Of a stretch of 64,000 bases of DNA, positions 12,901-22,960 are shown piece by piece. The notes beneath the pieces were generated by a model. The model saw nothing but the letters and a program-made list of their open reading frames with translations, was not told the origin of the DNA and did not search any database. Source of the DNA: Gnetum montanum (Eukaryota; Streptophyta; Gnetopsida; Gnetales; Gnetaceae). Numbering within the stretch: position 1 is the first letter of the stretch; each line of letters starts with the position of its first letter. Location: assembly GCA_015680685.1 (NCBI GenBank), contig MNCI01001986.1, positions 186,271-250,270 of the forward strand. The letters run 5' to 3'. The position numbers and the translations under genes are program-made.

Positions 12901-15900
12901 AGCAACTCATGTTACTAATAACCGAAGAATTTCAATAAATAGTGCAATATAGCTATTTAATGTCTCCATATTTTCAATAACTCATGCCATGAAACATAAA
13001 AAGACTATATGAGAATTAAGAAAATTTGCTTTTTATTTTTATTTTGACAACTTAAAAATGACAACATGTAAATATTTCAATGGCTCTAAATTATTTACTA
13101 TTACTTTATAAATTAAAAGGTCTACCTAGCAAGGAAAAACAAAAAAGGATATTTGAAAGATAGGTTTGTATAACCAGCTAAAGGTATTGAGAAAAATGCT
13201 GGCATGTTTGAATTTTAAAATCATAAATGGGTTTCATTAACTTCTAAAAAGTTCTTTGTAGGATTTTTTAAATGTCTCAGTATTTTAGAAGAAGATTTAA
13301 ACAAGGAATCATTCTAGTTTCCTTATCATTTCAAAGTCAGCTTCCGTTCAGGTTTAGCAATGTGTTCTTTCCAGCTACATACCTGACATCAACACACACA
13401 CGTTTTTGCCACAGAAGCAAAAGTAAACACTTATCATCGCTAGTAAAGAGAGCTTACATTTAGAATCTAGAATCTAACCACTAAAACTAAACAATTCACT
13501 TAAATTTAGTACCAGAACTTCCATGTTTTAATCAACGCATAATTCACTCGTTTTCAGAAGTGAAGTTAATTTACATGTGAACAAGAGATTGCACCTTATT
13601 ATGCCATTGTAAACATTTTAAATGTGGCTGGCATTGTTTCCTTCATTCAACCTCGGTAGTATTTTATACTTACTTTTTATGCAAAATAAATATCAAAGAT
13701 GTCCAACAAATATCAAATACACACCTTTCAGGAACTGTTGTAGAAATTGCTGTATTGGAACCAATCAATGAATTTGTTTTTCCCTCACTATTGCATCAAG
13801 ATAAATGAAATGAGTTCCAATGTAGCTGCAATTATGTCTAAAAAGCATTGAGCAAATTCTAACCGCTAAAGAGAAAAGGAAAAGTCTGCTCTTAAATGAG
13901 AAAACACATACACTCCAGTTTGGGGTGGCAGAGAAACGGAAACAATTGCATTTTCATTCACTCCAGCCTTGGTTGCATCTCCAGAGGCTTCAGCAGGCAC
14001 ACCTAAAGAACAATAAAAGACAACTCAGCTGGGAACTTTGATGCACCAAAATAAATATATAGAAACAGAATTTACCTTGCAATGCTAACGATGTAGGATG
14101 AGATTCTCCAGCATTAGCTAATGCTACCGATTTGTCAGATTCTCGTGGTTTTTGAGTTGGCAAGTCCTTTACTGCAGTATACTCGTCTCGGATCTAAAGA
14201 TAATAACAAGTTTTGGAGATTACAAATTAAATGTGTTACTCTTACTCTTACACTGATTATAGTGATTCGAGAATATTTTCTATTTTCAACAGAAATGAAG
14301 TACACGGCACAAAAACATGTTCTACTAACTGAAATCCTAAGAGCAAAAACAAGAACCATAAGAAACACACCTTACAAGCAATCCTTATCCGTTGGCTGCT
14401 CATTCAATATGTACAATATAGAAGCCAAAGGAAAACAATAAACATGTTAGAAAATTTTTTATAGAGTATCAAGATCAAAAAAATTGTAGTGTATAGATGT
14501 ATAAAACTCAAAATATTATCTATTTCAAAATTACATAGCAAGTCATTTTTAGAACACAAACGCAATTTACTACCTTAAATTTTTGTCATTTATAAAATTA
14601 ATATAAGACTCATTTTTTACTTAGTGTAAGGAAAACTTTACATGGCCACAACCAGAAAATGTGACTAAACTTGGCCTAACTTAGGGCATCTTACATTGGC
14701 ATTTTCAAGTCACATTTGCAGTCAGCACATACATCCTTTGATGTCTAGACCAAGTTTTACATCTTCCTATGGTCTTCCATCAGTTTCAAAAACTCAAAAT
14801 ATTATCTATTTCAAAACTGCATAGCAAGCCATTTTTAGAAGACAAATGCAATTTACTCCCTTAAATTTGTCATTTCTCACAGATTGTTTGGCTTTCTTGT
14901 TTATTTAGATTCATCAAAACCATCAGTAACGGTTATGATGAATTCCATCTATAAGCATCAACAAGGCAAAAATCTCTGATTCTATGAACACTAATAATAT
15001 GGTATGGTACATAAATCACCCAGTGTTATATTTTGATTGAAAATGGTAAACTAATTTTTACTAATTCTGGACCTCGTATATAATTTAACACGAAGTAATT
15101 TGATTGTACTATTAGCCAGAAAATGCTGATATGGATCTGGAACTTCATGTTTGATCCGATGTATGCCAGATACAGCACATGGTATGAACACTGCTCTGAT
15201 GTATGCAAGATACAGCATATGGTATGAAAATTGCACTACGATAGCTTACAGTATACATTGTCCATCTTGTGTTTTAATGGAAGTCAATAACAATATGTGT
15301 ATGGTTTCTAAAATAGTGCTTTTTATCAATAAATGTTTTCACTACTAAACTCATCAACTATCAGCATGAGCTAAGCGTTAAGGTAGGCAAAGGATTCAAT
15401 GAAGATTTACCATGGCCAGCTGTCTACTTAACATTATAATCCCTGACCCCATATTTTTACAATGCCTCCAGGTGGTGCATGTTTTCACTACTAAAATAAA
15501 AAATAGCTATTTTCATGTTCTTAACCCTTTTACAATTTACTGCTTTAAAATTTCAATGTTACTTCAAAAGCAAAATATAATGTTTTTTTCAATCATAATT
15601 ATCAATAACCAGAAAATTTATTTGGTCACTGTCACTTTTCTCAAGTCATAAGACCTGGGTTCAAGCCTGGGTGTACGTACTTGAAAAGTGGTTAGGCTCC
15701 CACTCAACCACTAACCCTCCCAAGACCTTGCCTTGGCAAGATGAGCATTGAGCCTATGGGTGATGATGCTTCTTAGTTTTTGTTATCAACATAATTATGT
15801 TGGTTTGAGTGAAGTATCTCATTCTACCATTTGTCTTTTATTATTAGTAGCTGTATTTTGCTGTAATATCATGTACAGAAAACTAAACTAAATCATACAG

Positions 15901-17714
15901 AGAATTTACGAAAACAATTTAAAAAAAAAACGAGTTTCTATTGAATTGGATGCAGAGTTACAAAAGCATATTTAATTAGCAATTTAAAGGGCATTAAAGA
16001 ATGCAATATAACAATAGTGATGATCGATAAACAAACTGAACAATTGAAAGGAAGACACATATGGGCTTATCTTATGACCAAAACTCTAAAAAAACTATGC
16101 GATGATATTGTGTGAGTGTGAAACTCCTATAATGTTTTAAAAATAAATTTGTTGTTCAAAATACTTAAATACTGCAAACTTGAGAAATGTGATGAAATTC
16201 CAAAGTTTTTTATGAAATATTTTCAACCTTATGCTAGAACAATGACAAATGTGATTGAGCGCTAAAATTTTTTTGGAATCTAATAATGTTATGGCAAGCT
16301 ATTCAGGTTGTTCCTTCAATTATGGCAGCACCAGCATGTGAAAGAGGCATCTCATAAATTATTAAAATCGGAAAGGATGAAAGAAAAAAGTTACCATTGG
16401 AGACATTGGAATACTAAAAATGTTTCTCCCTGGAATGCTCTGGTTGCCGGCAACTGGAAAGCAGTTTTTAAAGCTAGTAATGACCTCAAGCATCACAAGG
16501 CTCTTCCATGAGATCAAACAGTGTTTTAGTCGGTGGAATCTTTTTGGCCATAGTGACTATCATTATGTGGCAAAACAGCTGTCAAATTAAACATTTTTTA
16601 CACTTTTTGATTGGTTCAAGTTCAAACGTAATGCTAAAAACCCTGAGTTCCTTAAAAACTCACAATTTCCTAAGAAATTACCGGTGAGGAGCTCCCATGG
16701 ATTCCACAATCCAAGCCTCTCAAAGTCACAAAACAGCAAATTTAAACAAGAAAAGGAAAATGAAAGCTTTATTCTTGCTCAAATTGAGAATTTACATACT
16801 AAATGAAGCACAATTCCCAAGGACAGATAAGAGATTCAATCCAACTCTCACACACTCACCAAGATTATCATCAAGGCACCTTGCCAAGACTCTCTCTCTC
16901 TCTCCTCTTCTCTCACTCACATCTCTCCCTAAACTCTCTTCAAACTCTCTTGATCAAATTGAAGGCCCATGGAGTCTATTTATATCTTTTTTTTCCCCTT
17001 GTCTCTTCATCTTCCCTCCAATTTATCATTCACTTTAATGTCTATTAAAATCCAGGGGAGACATCTACAAGAAACAAGAGATGTCGTTCCCAAGTGCAGA
17101 GGTTTCAAAGTATACGTCTATCATGTAGGACGTCTCAGCAGAGATGTCTACAACACAGATGGGATGTCTCACTTACAATTGGGATGTCTCACTTGCAAAT
17201 GGGACGTTTCCTCTGCAATGCCAAAATACAAAGATGCTTGTTTTGATGCCTGAAACCTCTAGACACCTCTAAACAAGTCCCCATAGCCCCCGGAACACCC
17301 TAAAGTCATCAAAATAGGCCCAAAACACTTCCAAACATGCCAAAAATCCATGAAAAAATCCCATCATTGGAAAGATGTTACTTTGGCCTGTTTGATGTCC
17401 ACATCAATTACCCTTTTCAAAAATATTAAACTAGGCTTCACAGTCTTTGATCAGATTTTACCAGACAAGTTTCAGGCACATCGTTCATAACCATAAAAAG
17501 GTGGAAATTACCTTCTGGAAAACAAACAACAAGAGTGAATAAGACATGAAGAAAGATGCACAGGTAGGGTTTCACGTTACCTAAGGGGGTCCAGGGGAGG
17601 GTGCTGCCCATGGAGAGATGCAAAGAGGTCGAAGGAGCGCTTCAGCGACTTCAGGTTCAGCTTCTTCAGCGATTGTGGCTCAATCGGCTCTGCACTTGCC
17701 ACCGGCACCGGCAT
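9965..17714 (-). CDS. PRL1: PRL1/PLRG1-type WD40 protein, 17 coding exons, 488 aa
   Basis: Exons (plus coordinates, 5' to 3'): 17714-17581, 14395-14371, 14193-14076, 14002-13912, 13787-13725, 12852-12768, 12553-12461, 12326-12263, 12139-12054, 11745-11644, 11559-11476, 11062-11002, 10924-10858, 10703-10626, 10450-10386, 10302-10225, 10137-9965. They total 1467 nt, every phase closes, and no in-frame stop occurs. The 488 residues match the family's usual size (about 486 in Arabidopsis). The N-terminus carries the family signature [19 protein letters not shown] (residues about 13-31). WD40 blades run from about residue 170 to 470, with WD-type dipeptides in KIWEL, KCWDL, RVWDI, KLWDL and WFWDW. 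The protein ends in the hallmark [11 protein letters not shown]. By family knowledge it is a nuclear core subunit of the NineTeen/MOS4-associated spliceosomal complex and a reported CUL4-DDB1 receptor. The start is the first in-frame ATG. Odd points are the 25-nt exon 2, two GC-AG introns and a 3.2-kb first intron full of repeats. Confidence 0.95.
10138..10224 (-). other. GC-AG intron (intron 16 of PRL1)
   Basis: The upstream exon ends ...CAACCAG and the intron begins GCAAGA, the classic context for a GC donor (AG|GCAAG). It ends TTGCAG before GATCCC. Joining the exons gives Val-Gln-Pro-Gly-Ser-Leu, as in the family. No GT donor nearby preserves the frame. The intron is 87 nt long. Confidence 0.85.
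12327..12460 (-). other. GC-AG intron (intron 7 of PRL1)
   Basis: The exon ends ACAATAAAG and the intron begins GCATGA; it ends CCGCAG before ATATGG. The join gives Arg-Thr-Ile-Lys-Ile-Trp-Glu, matching the conserved WD40 blade. Reading on to the next GT would put an immediate TGA stop in frame. The donor context is weaker than that of the other GC intron (GCATGA rather than GCAAG). Confidence 0.75.
14371..14395 (-). other. 25-nt micro-exon (exon 2 of PRL1)
   Basis: On the minus strand GAGCAG precedes it and GTGTGT follows. It completes the AG left by exon 1 to give Ser, then encodes QRIRIACK and hands over in phase 0 to IRDEY. This fills the only gap between exons 1 and 3 and fits the basic (K/R)xIR(L/I) segment expected at this point in PRL1 proteins. 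The flanking introns are 3185 and 177 nt. Confidence 0.8.
14505..14876. repeat. Pair of ~86-bp direct repeats in intron 1
   Basis: The copies run from 14505 to about 14591 and from 14791 to about 14876. Both begin AACTCAAAATATTATCTATT and share the downstream 'catagcaagYcatttttaga' block, with scattered substitutions. About 200 bp of unrelated sequence separates them. They may come from an old duplication. Confidence 0.85.
15158..15237. repeat. 40-bp tandem duplication in intron 1
   Basis: Two adjacent units (15158-15197 and 15198-15237) share GATGTATGCMAGATACAGCA and the following 'YatggtatgaaMa', with a few substitutions between them. Confidence 0.85.
15640..15790 (+). mobile_element. Possible tRNA-derived SINE remnant
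   Basis: The stretch contains GACCTGGGTTCAAGCCTGG near 15652, which fits a pol III B box (GGTTCRANNCC). A non-tRNA body follows and then a short T-rich tail near 15775. No convincing A box or target duplication was found, so this is a tentative call. Confidence 0.3.
16625..17406 (-). mobile_element. LTR-like segment (possible solo LTR), minus orientation
   Basis: Read on the minus strand it starts TGATGTGGACATC. A TATA-type GATATAAATAGACTCC lies near 16972-16987, followed by a GAGA-rich leader (CT-rich on the plus strand near 16892-16915). It ends near TTTTTAGCA. A core promoter followed by a purine-rich leader suits an LTR, but no partner LTR or target duplication was found, and the boundaries are estimates. 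It also holds a short reiterated 'GGGAYGTYTC' motif near 17160-17210. Confidence 0.35.
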
Positions 17715-18060
17715 TTCTGCTTGACTTTCACTCTCTCTATCTGTATTTCCTGCTATTTGCCATGAAAAATGATTTGTGCAATCGCAAATTACAATATTTT
17801 GTATAGTTTTTCAGCTCAGCTCATCTCTGCAACAGCGGACACTGCAGATACGAACAACAAAAACTTCAAATCAACCTGAAGGTTGGTACCTGCAAGAACA
17901 GAAGCAAAAGCCAAAACAAAAACTCGTATAAACTATTTCCCGCTTTTATGGCCACCAGGGATTTGATGGTATGTACAGAGAACAGCTATATTTCAAATTT
18001 GGATTAAAAATAAAAATCTAAAGTACTGCAAAGAGGAGAAACTCCAAATAAATAAAGAGA
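17715..18060 (-). promoter_or_regulatory. Proximal upstream region of PRL1
   Basis: This is the stretch upstream of the PRL1 ATG. Minus-strand TTCTTGCAG ending near 17893 could be the acceptor of an intron in the 5' UTR. No clear TATA box was seen. The first in-frame upstream codons lack an ATG, which supports the chosen start. Promoter function is inferred from position only. Confidence 0.35.
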
Positions 18061-19370
18061 AAAGGCTTAATCATTTTTGGGATGTTCTTTTAAGTTTTTA
18101 TCTTTACAACTAATCTTTAAAAACCTTCCTTCTGAGGTAGAAAATTGAATATTCTAAGAAAAAATTAACATTAAGTAGAGGGTCAATAGAATCAACATTA
18201 TCAAAAGATATTATCTCCATATTTTGACCAATAGATGCAAACAAATTATTAGCAGTTAAAATATCTTGAACATGTTCATTCTAAAAATTTGGCATGTAAT
18301 CACCAATAGATAGACTTCCTCCACATTCTTTATTATAAAGAACCAATTGAAAACCATCTAAATCAACAATAGAATTCAGTAAAACCTGAGGAACATATAT
18401 TTGTTTCCCCTTAGTTATTAAAAAAAATCTTGAAACTAATAGCATTGGAACCTTCCTTGAAGATACATTATGTTGAACAGCAACAAAAGAAAGAGGTGGG
18501 CTAATTATTAAAACATCAACAGAAGAAATCATCTCAAGATTTACAGCATCTGCAGAAAAAACATTGGCAAGATCTATAACATTTGCAGAAGAAACCTTAA
18601 TTGCATTTACAATAGCTTGTTGCTAACGTGCTTGCATTGCCCTTTTTCACAACATAAAAGGACATGAATCAAACATGTGACCCTCTCAATGACAATAGTT
18701 ATATGACTTTGGAAAACTGTAATAAACAATCTTCTGTGCATAATTAATTCCGTCATCACGCAAAAGAATTTTTTGCTTAAGTGAATCAAAATCCACTTCA
18801 ATCATATATCGAATTCTTAAAAAACTACTAGCTATAGTGAGGATTTCATAATGCCTACTCAGCCCAATACTAGAGACAATATCCCTTTCAATGTTTTCAA
18901 AAAATTAATAAAAGATTCAACAATTCAACAAAATAAGGAATCTTTCAAAATTCAGGAAATGTTAGATTAGAAGAGGGAGTGCACTTTCGAATAATCAATA
19001 AAGCATGACAATGATTAAAAACACCAATATTAAGGGCCTTAGAGACCATTATCAAATCAATAAATTCTACCAGCAAAAATAAGTTTGACAAATAGCAAGC
19101 ATGGATAACCTCGATTTCTCCAAACCAAATTTAAATGATTCAAAAAACTTAAGGAATAAAGTAAATAACCTAGAATTTGCACAAAAACATACTTTCCTGA
19201 AATTTCTTGAGTAACATATTCATATAAATCATCAGACAATTTGTAAAAAGGCAAAGAGGTGATGGTTCTACTTAAAGGATCAGCTCCTAAATTTGGCGGC
19301 ATTGCACATAATATCAATGACAAATCCCTTTCTGTCTCAAATCAATGTTGAAACCCTCACCATCAAAACC
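18061..19370 (-). mobile_element. L1-type LINE ORF1 fragment (DUF4283 plus zinc knuckle), degenerate
   Basis: Minus-strand frames interrupted by stops read like a plant L1 ORF1. A block near 19320-19057 (LPFYKLSDDLYEYVTQEIS...LPFVK-like) suits the DUF4283 nucleic-acid-binding domain. Near 18800-18700 comes an RIRYMIEVDFDSL strand, then YNYCH-x-EGHMFDSC near 18690-18660, a CCHC-knuckle relic. A Ser/Val-rich tail runs to about 18280. No endonuclease or reverse transcriptase follows, so only the 5' part of a LINE is present. A phrase at 18061-18150 resembles 40930-41020 near the other LINE. The fragment lies about 350 bp upstream of the PRL1 start, on the same strand. Confidence 0.55.
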
Positions 19371-19521
19371 CTTGTCACTAAAACCCTCACCCTTCTAGAC
19401 AGTAAGATGTTGTAGGGTTGGAGTATTGTCACTTTCACTAAACCACTCTCATATAACTTTCTTCAGGATTGTCACTTTCATCCAACCACTTCCATGTGAC
19501 TTTCTTGAGTGTTGTCATGCA

Positions 19522-19668
19522 CGCACAAGGGGGGGTCTTGGAATCTGAAATAATTAACACATAGGTACTCCCAAGATTTATAGAAGTTTATAACTCAATG
19601 CTACCTAGCACAATCAAACCTATGACCTAGGTTGCCAAGCCAAGCCCCATATCACCTAAACCACTCCA
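19522..19668 (-). mobile_element. tRNA-derived SINE, copy 2
   Basis: On the minus strand this reads GAGTGGTTTAGGTGATATGGG (A-box-like), then CATAGGTTTGATTGTG (B-box-like), then the body TTATAAACTTCTATAAATCTT shared with the SINE at 42522-42698. A 7-bp TCATGCA is repeated at 19515-19521 and 19669-19675 and may be the target duplication. Confidence 0.55.
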
Positions 19669-19689
19669 TCATGCAAGCTTGTTTATCAA

Positions 19690-20110
19690 AGATACCATTA
19701 TAAAAAAAAGATATTTGGTGAGCAGGTTATCTATTGTCTTTCTCCAATGTGTTGGCTACATATGTGGGTTTTTCAATTTCACAGAAACTGAAACTGATTT
19801 TTAAGTCTGTTCTTCCTCATTTATTCTGGCTTCTTTCTTTTCAACACCTTTTTTTGAAATTTTTTACTTCATGAATGAATTTTTCTTACCCTAAACTTGG
19901 TTTTGGAATTGCTATGATCATGCATATATGGGTATGGAACTTATTTTGGAGCAAAACCACATCTTGCCAGATTTCTATGGGGCTTATTTTGGTTTTGGAC
20001 TATTTACTTAAGCAAGTTTAATTGGTGGATTGGTTTTACATTTTCCTTGAAATTTTTTAGTATTAAATTAGTATATATGATCATGTGATGTAAGCATATG
20101 GGACAAATAG
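19690..20110. other. No gene recognised
   Basis: AT-rich sequence between the SINE and the ~98-bp tandem repeat. No conserved coding frame, RNA gene or element end was seen. Confidence 0.5.
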
Positions 20111-20114
20111 CTTA

Positions 20115-20520
20115 AAAATTGAGTTTAGAGATATCGCTTCACAAATTACAAACAATTGTGATTATGTTAGTGACATATGATATGATGCCTTTAAGCTAGC
20201 TTGGATTGGTACATGGCTATTAGGCATGGATATATTTGATTATGTTATGTCTAATTTGAATGTGTTGTGATGAGTTAAGCTAGCCTAAACTAGTACATGG
20301 CTATTAAGCGTAATTATATATGTGATTATGTTATATTTGTTTTGAATGTATTGTGCTTGTAACCTATGATGGATTAAGCTAGCTTGGATTGGTACATGAT
20401 TTTTAGGTATGGATTTATATGATTATGTTATAGTTTTTTTCAAAAACGTTGTGCTTGTCATATGTGATGGCCTAAGTTAACCTAGATTGGTACATATCTT
20501 CACAATTATGCTTGTAGCGG
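20115..20520. repeat. Degenerate ~98-bp tandem repeat, about four units
   Basis: The block 'aagctagcttggattggtac' and variants recur at about 20195, 20279, 20378 and 20476 (spacings 84, 99 and 98). Each is followed by a 'gattatgttat' segment and then 'tgtgcttgt'. The units are clearly diverged. No element ends were seen. Confidence 0.75.
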
Positions 20521-20788
20521 TCATTGGCTAGTGATGCTAGCATACAGGTGTGGATCAGTTGGTGATGAGGTACCCTAAAGGTAGTTGTGGATTGATCCCC
20601 ACTGTGATGCATCAGTGAGCCTTCTCTCTTACTTTCTGTCTTAGGAATTGAAGTTCTTGAAGAGAAAAATCCCTACCACAATTTATTCTCATTCTATCTG
20701 AGACTACTGGAGGAATAAAAATTTTATTGATATTTCAGCAACACTTTGTAGGTCAAGCTTTTCAAAATCTTTGGAGGTGAGGAAATCA

Positions 20789-21103
20789 CTAAGGGTCTTT
20801 GGAGGTGGGTAAGTCATTATAGACATTCTCCAGAGCATTTTTGGCCTTCGCTACATCTGCAATGGCTTGAGCATATGATTTTGCAGCTGTTGACTGCATC
20901 ACTATGCAGTTTCTGTAACCCCTGCACTGGCTTGGGGAGGTGAAAAAAATCTGAACCCTAGACCAGCCACAATGAAGTGAGTGTGAAGGAGATCTCAAAG
21001 ATGCAGTGCATGGAATTGCCCCAACCCTTACTGGCCCATGGCCTACACTTGATGGACCACACTGCAGATGAACTGCTACAGGGGATTGCTTCAAAGCAGC
21101 CCT
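20789..21103 (-). pseudogene. Chloroplast ATP synthase delta (AtpD)-like fragment, start codon lost
   Basis: A minus-strand open frame reads as a Ser/Pro-rich transit-peptide-like region followed by KSYAQAIADVAKAKNALENV. This resembles the N-terminal helix of the nuclear-encoded CF1 delta subunit (the AxxYAxALADVAxxxxxLE pattern). Just upstream in frame, AGG-GCT-GCT-TTG stands where Met-Ala-Ala-Leu would be expected, so the start is lost if this reading is right. The frame ends about 100 residues in, at an imperfect local duplication of 'TCTTTGGAGGTG', and the rest of delta (normally about 185 mature residues) is not found. It could be a retrocopy or gene fragment. The family call rests on a short stretch. 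Confidence 0.4.
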
Positions 21104-21109
21104 CTAATA

Positions 21110-21960
21110 AGGAACAATAAAAATGATTTCAAATTTTCTGCTTATTACAATATGAAACCATAGTAATTTCAAATCATATCTAGTAAGGAACAACAAACGA
21201 TTCCATAATATTAGTTTCCAAAAATGTAGATTTTCTAATTTTTTCTTTTCATTTTTCCTAACCATCAAATTTACTCTCTCTTGAGAGATAATCAACACTA
21301 CCATTTTGTAATCTATTCATTCTTTATAAAATTGAATATTTTGTTCATTTCAGCTCAGTCAGCAATTAGTCCTGCCTGCCTTGCATTTGAATTCATTTAA
21401 TCATTAACGTCTTTTTTTTTTTTAATCAACCACTTTTTACAGGCAATTGAATAGATCTATCATGTGATCCTGTTTGGTAAAACGCTCATACATTCCATTT
21501 CAGCTTAGTTGATAAACTTGAATTCATTTTGAAATGTACCGTTTTTCGACAAGGAGTTGAATCTTTCATTTACAAAATAAATGCAATCAAATAAGCACAA
21601 TCTTTACTGTGAACAAATTTCCGATGTGTAAGGTAAACCCTAGAAATGAAGAGACTTCGAACCACTGACTAAAGTCCTTTTTCTTCAAGTCCGGATCCGC
21701 CCTCACATTACTCCAACGAAATGAACTTCAAACGACTCTCATTCATATTTTAACAGTTATTTCAACATGTCGAGAGGCATTCAATCACATTAACAAAATA
21801 CAGTACAAAGCCTGCGGAGGACTGGTTACACATAAGCAAACATTGCAAAATTTTCTGGAAACACATCAAATTACTTGGAATGAAACTTACTACTGATCTA
21901 CAGTTTGCAATAACATAATCATCAGCAAAAAAACCTCAACATGAAAATTACCTGCAGAGA
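21110..21960. other. No gene recognised
   Basis: AT-rich spacer between the AtpD-like fragment and the 52-bp duplication. A T-run lies near 21411-21424. No family was recognised on either strand. Confidence 0.5.
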
Positions 21961-21962
21961 AA

Positions 21963-22066
21963 AAATAGGAATGAAACGAGACTGAACAACTGAGAAAGTG
22001 ACGCAGAGCAGCGAAAAATAGGAATGAAACGAGACTGAACAACTGAGAAAGTGACGCAGAGCAGCG
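21963..22066. repeat. 52-bp tandem duplication
   Basis: Two adjacent copies contain GGAATGAAACGAGACTGAAC (starting at 21969 and 22021) and 'gtgacgcagagcagcg' with no visible difference, so the duplication looks recent. Three overlapping minus-strand open frames cross it but none is recognisable. Minus-strand CTCTGCAG|GTAATT near 21953 could be a splice donor of an unknown exon. Confidence 0.9.
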
Positions 22067-22960
22067 ATGTGCAACCCGAGGCTGCCCAGGCAACGATAAC
22101 AATAAAGGGATGGATGAGTCTGCAAGTACACATCAACCAAATCGGCGAACCGCTGAAGATTGACGCCAAGCCAGCCTTACCCGTATTGTAAAAGAATTCC
22201 ACCGCGTATAAATTCAATGTTACGTACTGTCATTCGGATACTCATATGTTTTGTAGGGTATTCCGGTGCGGGTTTAATCCTTAATTGTGCTTAGGTATGA
22301 AATTGTATGAAATTGTGTCTCGCTCCAAGTTTGGAAGATAAGAGTGTCTTCACTCTTGCTTTACATCTTTAGTTGGGAATTCCTATTTTTCATGTTTCAA
22401 GAAAAAATCAAAACCCCTGTTAATTCTTATTATAGTAGTACTTTAACTTGAAACTTTGGGTTGGTTTTTGTTAGTATATATGAATTAAAATTTTACTTTG
22501 GTTTTTGTATTATTATCATAATTATTTATTTTTGGATTTTTTTGAGGGGGCAAAATCGTCAACTAGTACATTTATTGGCCTAGCATTATGACCATAATTA
22601 TTTATTTCCTTGTAACAAAGCCTAACCAATTGATAAGTGGCCTATCACCCAAAATAAAAGACAATAAATTTATGAACAAAAATAAATATTTAAAACTAAA
22701 ATGATTTCTTAAACCATAAATTGGAGTTTCCAGTTTAAGAGTACTACCACTAAGGTAACACTTCATTCAATGTTAAGGACAAGATAAAAGCATGATGATG
22801 AATCTAAGGAGAATATTGTAAGAAGTGAAAATGATTAGAAGATATCATAATTGTTCAAAGGTAGGTCAAGCTAACCATCCTTACCTAGAGCTACTATGCA
22901 AGGAAAAGTTCATAGGTTTTGAGGATGAAGAAAATTAATTTTTGGTAAAGAAAACAACCT
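22067..22960. other. No gene recognised
   Basis: Nothing identifiable; AT-rich sequence with a few short frames. The stretch ends at the terminus of a minus-strand LTR. Confidence 0.5.

Larger units (their letters stand above)
14396..17580 (-). other. Intron 1 of PRL1 (3185 nt), repeat-rich
   Basis: It begins GTAACG and ends GAGCAG on the minus strand. It contains an 86-bp direct repeat, a 40-bp tandem duplication, a possible SINE near 15.6-15.8 kb and an LTR-like segment near 16.6-17.4 kb, each listed separately. The open frame at 16308-16511 on the plus strand resembles no family I recognise. The rest is AT-rich. Confidence 0.75.

Noticed and set aside
15026-15236. Overlapping minus-strand frames with a repeated peptide
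   Set aside because: They only translate the 40-bp tandem duplication in PRL1 intron 1; no conservation signal.
16308-16511. 67-codon plus-strand frame in PRL1 intron 1
   Set aside because: Vaguely transposase-like composition (WxxxNxxxxPW) but no recognisable motif, and surrounding frames are closed.
17618-17806. Plus-strand 62-codon frame (Ser/Ala-rich)
   Set aside because: It is the antisense shadow of PRL1 exon 1, which is clearly the true coding strand.
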